From the IMG/VR virus record IMGVR_UViG_3300043449_001626, positions 1-20,944 of that record: a stretch of 20,944 nucleotides of DNA. One strand, written 5' to 3'. Numbering within the stretch: the stretch's first letter is position 1; every line of letters starts with the position of its first letter. Source of the DNA: a virus. A model generated the notes under the pieces. That model was not told where the DNA came from. It saw nothing but the letters and a program-made list of their open reading frames with translations, and made no database searches. Position numbers and translations under genes: made by a program. Shown in pieces: positions 19,126 to 20,944 of this stretch.

Positions 19126-20944
19126 ATGGGATGGAATCCGTTCAAAAGCGAAGAGGTCACACGGGTGGCCACTTCTGTTTCTCGGCTCATCGACAACGAT
19201 GCCGTTCCTGATGCCGTCAAGTCTGGCTCAATCAAAGCGCTCTTCAGTGATGGCAACGTCGCTGACTATGTCATGGAAGAGCTCGTGGCTAGTATCGGTA
19301 TGCGCGCTGAAAAAATGTACCGGTACGCTGAGAACCAATACACCTGGGGCATGCCGTCCGGTGAAATCTATTCAGCCAACCAAGCCCGCCCGCAAGTAGA
19401 AGCGTTTCTCGAGCAAGCCGAGGGCGCGCAGATTGCTATTGAGTATTCGCACTACGGTTCTCCGAACGTGCAGCACATGGGCTGGATGGCTTTGATGGAT
19501 GACCATGGGTACAACCCAGACACCAACCAGTTGGCCAACCTCACCACTCAGAAGGGCACGCCTGTCTACTTGAAGGACATGATCGTTGTGGTACCTGAAA
19601 GCCAGTTGGCTACGTTGGACAAAGCTATGCTTGAGCAGTGGGGCATGTCTGCAGCTGCCGGCTACACGCCGCAACGCCCTGCTTCTGGTCCTGAGCTGGC
19701 TCCGTACACAGCACACACCCCGATCGCTATCAGCAGCGCAGCTACAGAGCTGCACCTTGTCGTGAGCTACGTGTGGAAAATGGGAGCCACTGTGATGGAA
19801 GATTCCTTTACGCTTTCTCACGCAGCATTTGATTACCGGGATGGCTACTTCATGACGAAGTATGTGGTGGGTACCGAGACCAAGTACTGGGCCTACCTGA
19901 ACAAGTCAGGTGTGCATTCTGAGCTTGACAACATCTTTGTAGATGGGCCGGCCGAATCGGGATCGTATTTTCCGTTCACCTACTTCCGGTATGCCAAGTC
20001 ATCGACTTCTTCAAACAAGACAACCCAGGCCTACAAGACTTCCAAGAAGATGATGAAGACCTTGGGGCTGGACTTTGATGCCGTTGGTGCGGCTGTTGAT
20101 GAGAACCCAGACATTGCCGACATCGAGCAGGCCATGCTGGTGTTTGCTGTTCCCCCGGTGTCCACCAACAAGCAAGAAAACCGCTATTTGTTCGACTACT
20201 TCAACACGCTACGAGAAGCCACGGAGCAAGACAACTCAGCAGCCGTTGCGCAATCGTTGCGAGTTCTGGGTGGTGGTTCTGGCTTCCAGTGGGGCAGCAG
20301 TGCGCACACCGTCATCATTCAAGACCAGCGCTTCAAGAAAGCCCTGAGCCACAGCGGCATCTACAAGCGGATCCGCGCGGGCGTGATCGGTAGCGTCGAC
20401 ACCTACACCAGTGCGTTCGAGACGATCAACGTCGAACAGGCTGTGTCGAACTTTGAAACGGGCGAGCTCTATACGGAAATTGTGCCCACCAAGACCCACA
20501 CGTACCGCCATCAGATCTCGGCCAACATGTACGAAGAGATCGTGGTGATTGGTTTGCAGATGACCTATTACATCTACGGTGGCTACAACACCGTGGGTGA
20601 CGAGACGGATTCCATTCTTCTGATCCCCATCGACAAGACGGTGTCAGAGGACTATTTAATCTCTGATCGAGAGATCCTGTATTCCCGGGCCCTGCACTTT
20701 GTGTTCAACAGTCGCGTTGTGACCAAAGTGAAGTGGTATCAGCAAACTTGGTTTCGAGTCTTCCTGATTATTGTGGCGATCGTTTTGACGGTCATTGACG
20801 TGGGATCAGATGGGGGTTCTTGGATTGCTACAGCCTTAGAGTTAACCGGGACAGAAGCTATTGTGGCTACGGTGATTTTCAACCTGGTGGTTGGTATGGT
20901 CATCATGCCAAAAGTGTTTAAAGTCTTTGTCAAAGTGTTTGGTC
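19126..20944 (+). CDS. large virion protein with membrane segments (N4 gp52-like), partial
   Basis: An open frame runs from the ATG at 19126 (AGGA 7 bases upstream) through the right edge, 606 codons without a stop. It starts MGWNPFKSEEVTRVATSVSR. A long soluble part with many Tyr and Gly (YVVGTETKYWAYLNKSGVHS, SSAHTVIIQDQRFKKALSHS) is followed by two hydrophobic helices near residues 542-556 (VFLIIVAIVLTVIDV) and 580-598 (ATVIFNLVVGMVIMPKV). This matches the place and look of N4 gp52, a virion protein that probably interacts with the host membrane during ejection. The virion RNA polymerase (gp50) should lie further right. The gp52 name is by order and character only. Confidence 0.75.
   Translation, partial: MGWNPFKSEEVTRVATSVSRLIDNDAVPDAVKSGSIKALFSDGNVADYVMEELVASIGMRAEKMYRYAENQYTWGMPSGEIYSANQARPQVEAFLEQAEGAQIAIEYSHYGSPNVQHMGWMALMDDHGYNPDTNQLANLTTQKGTPVYLKDMIVVVPESQLATLDKAMLEQWGMSAAAGYTPQRPASGPELAPYTAHTPIAISSAATELHLVVSYVWKMGATVMEDSFTLSHAAFDYRDGYFMTKYVVGTETKYWAYLNKSGVHSELDNIFVDGPAESGSYFPFTYFRYAKSSTSSNKTTQAYKTSKKMMKTLGLDFDAVGAAVDENPDIADIEQAMLVFAVPPVSTNKQENRYLFDYFNTLREATEQDNSAAVAQSLRVLGGGSGFQWGSSAHTVIIQDQRFKKALSHSGIYKRIRAGVIGSVDTYTSAFETINVEQAVSNFETGELYTEIVPTKTHTYRHQISANMYEEIVVIGLQMTYYIYGGYNTVGDETDSILLIPIDKTVSEDYLISDREILYSRALHFVFNSRVVTKVKWYQQTWFRVFLIIVAIVLTVIDVGSDGGSWIATALELTGTEAIVATVIFNLVVGMVIMPKVFKVFVKVFG

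Overview
The window looks like part of an N4-like podovirus (Schitoviridae). Three things support this: a single-subunit T7-type RNA polymerase split over two genes (the N4 RNAPII, gp15/gp16 arrangement); a virion gene order matching N4 gp69, gp68, gp67, then portal (gp59), 58, 57, coat (gp56), 55, 54, 52; and hairpin sites in front of the leftward early genes. The host is not visible from the sequence. Base composition is moderate and no tRNA or rRNA gene was seen. N4 gene equivalences come from remembered family features and gene order, not from a search.

Layout. (1) Positions 1-3310, minus strand: about 13 tightly overlapping, mostly tiny genes (membrane peptides, Cys-rich zinc-type proteins, two helix-turn-helix proteins) ending in a MoxR-like AAA ATPase cut by the left edge. 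This is probably a middle operon. (2) Positions 3311-3475: an AT-rich regulatory gap and a terminator. (3) Positions 3476-6423, minus strand: the RNAPII operon, with N-terminal subunit, two small unknown genes, catalytic subunit and a Cys-rich protein. (4) Positions 6424-8230, minus strand: the early region, with small genes in short transcription units, each headed by a similar 5-bp-stem/GGTA-loop hairpin and closed by or near an intrinsic terminator. (5) Positions 8231-8587: a divergent noncoding junction with G8 and C11 tracts and an AT-rich block, the place where N4-like genome ends would meet. (6) Positions 8588-20944, plus strand: the packaging and virion cassette (putative small terminase, large terminase, adaptor, conserved small protein, portal, small protein, scaffold-like protein, major capsid, HeH-domain protein, helical virion protein, and a large ejection/membrane protein cut by the right edge). 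A dUTPase gene lies antisense inside this cassette at 12001-12420.

How it may work together (inference). A virion RNA polymerase, encoded outside the window, would read the hairpin-marked early units leftward. The last unit makes the two-part RNAPII, which then transcribes the middle operon. Rightward virion genes come late. The early leaders hold several inverted repeats that could hide or expose ribosome-binding sites, including a perfect 13-nt complement between the tail of one early mRNA and the Shine-Dalgarno region of the RNAPII gene. These leader structures and the two hairpin families are the most novel material here.
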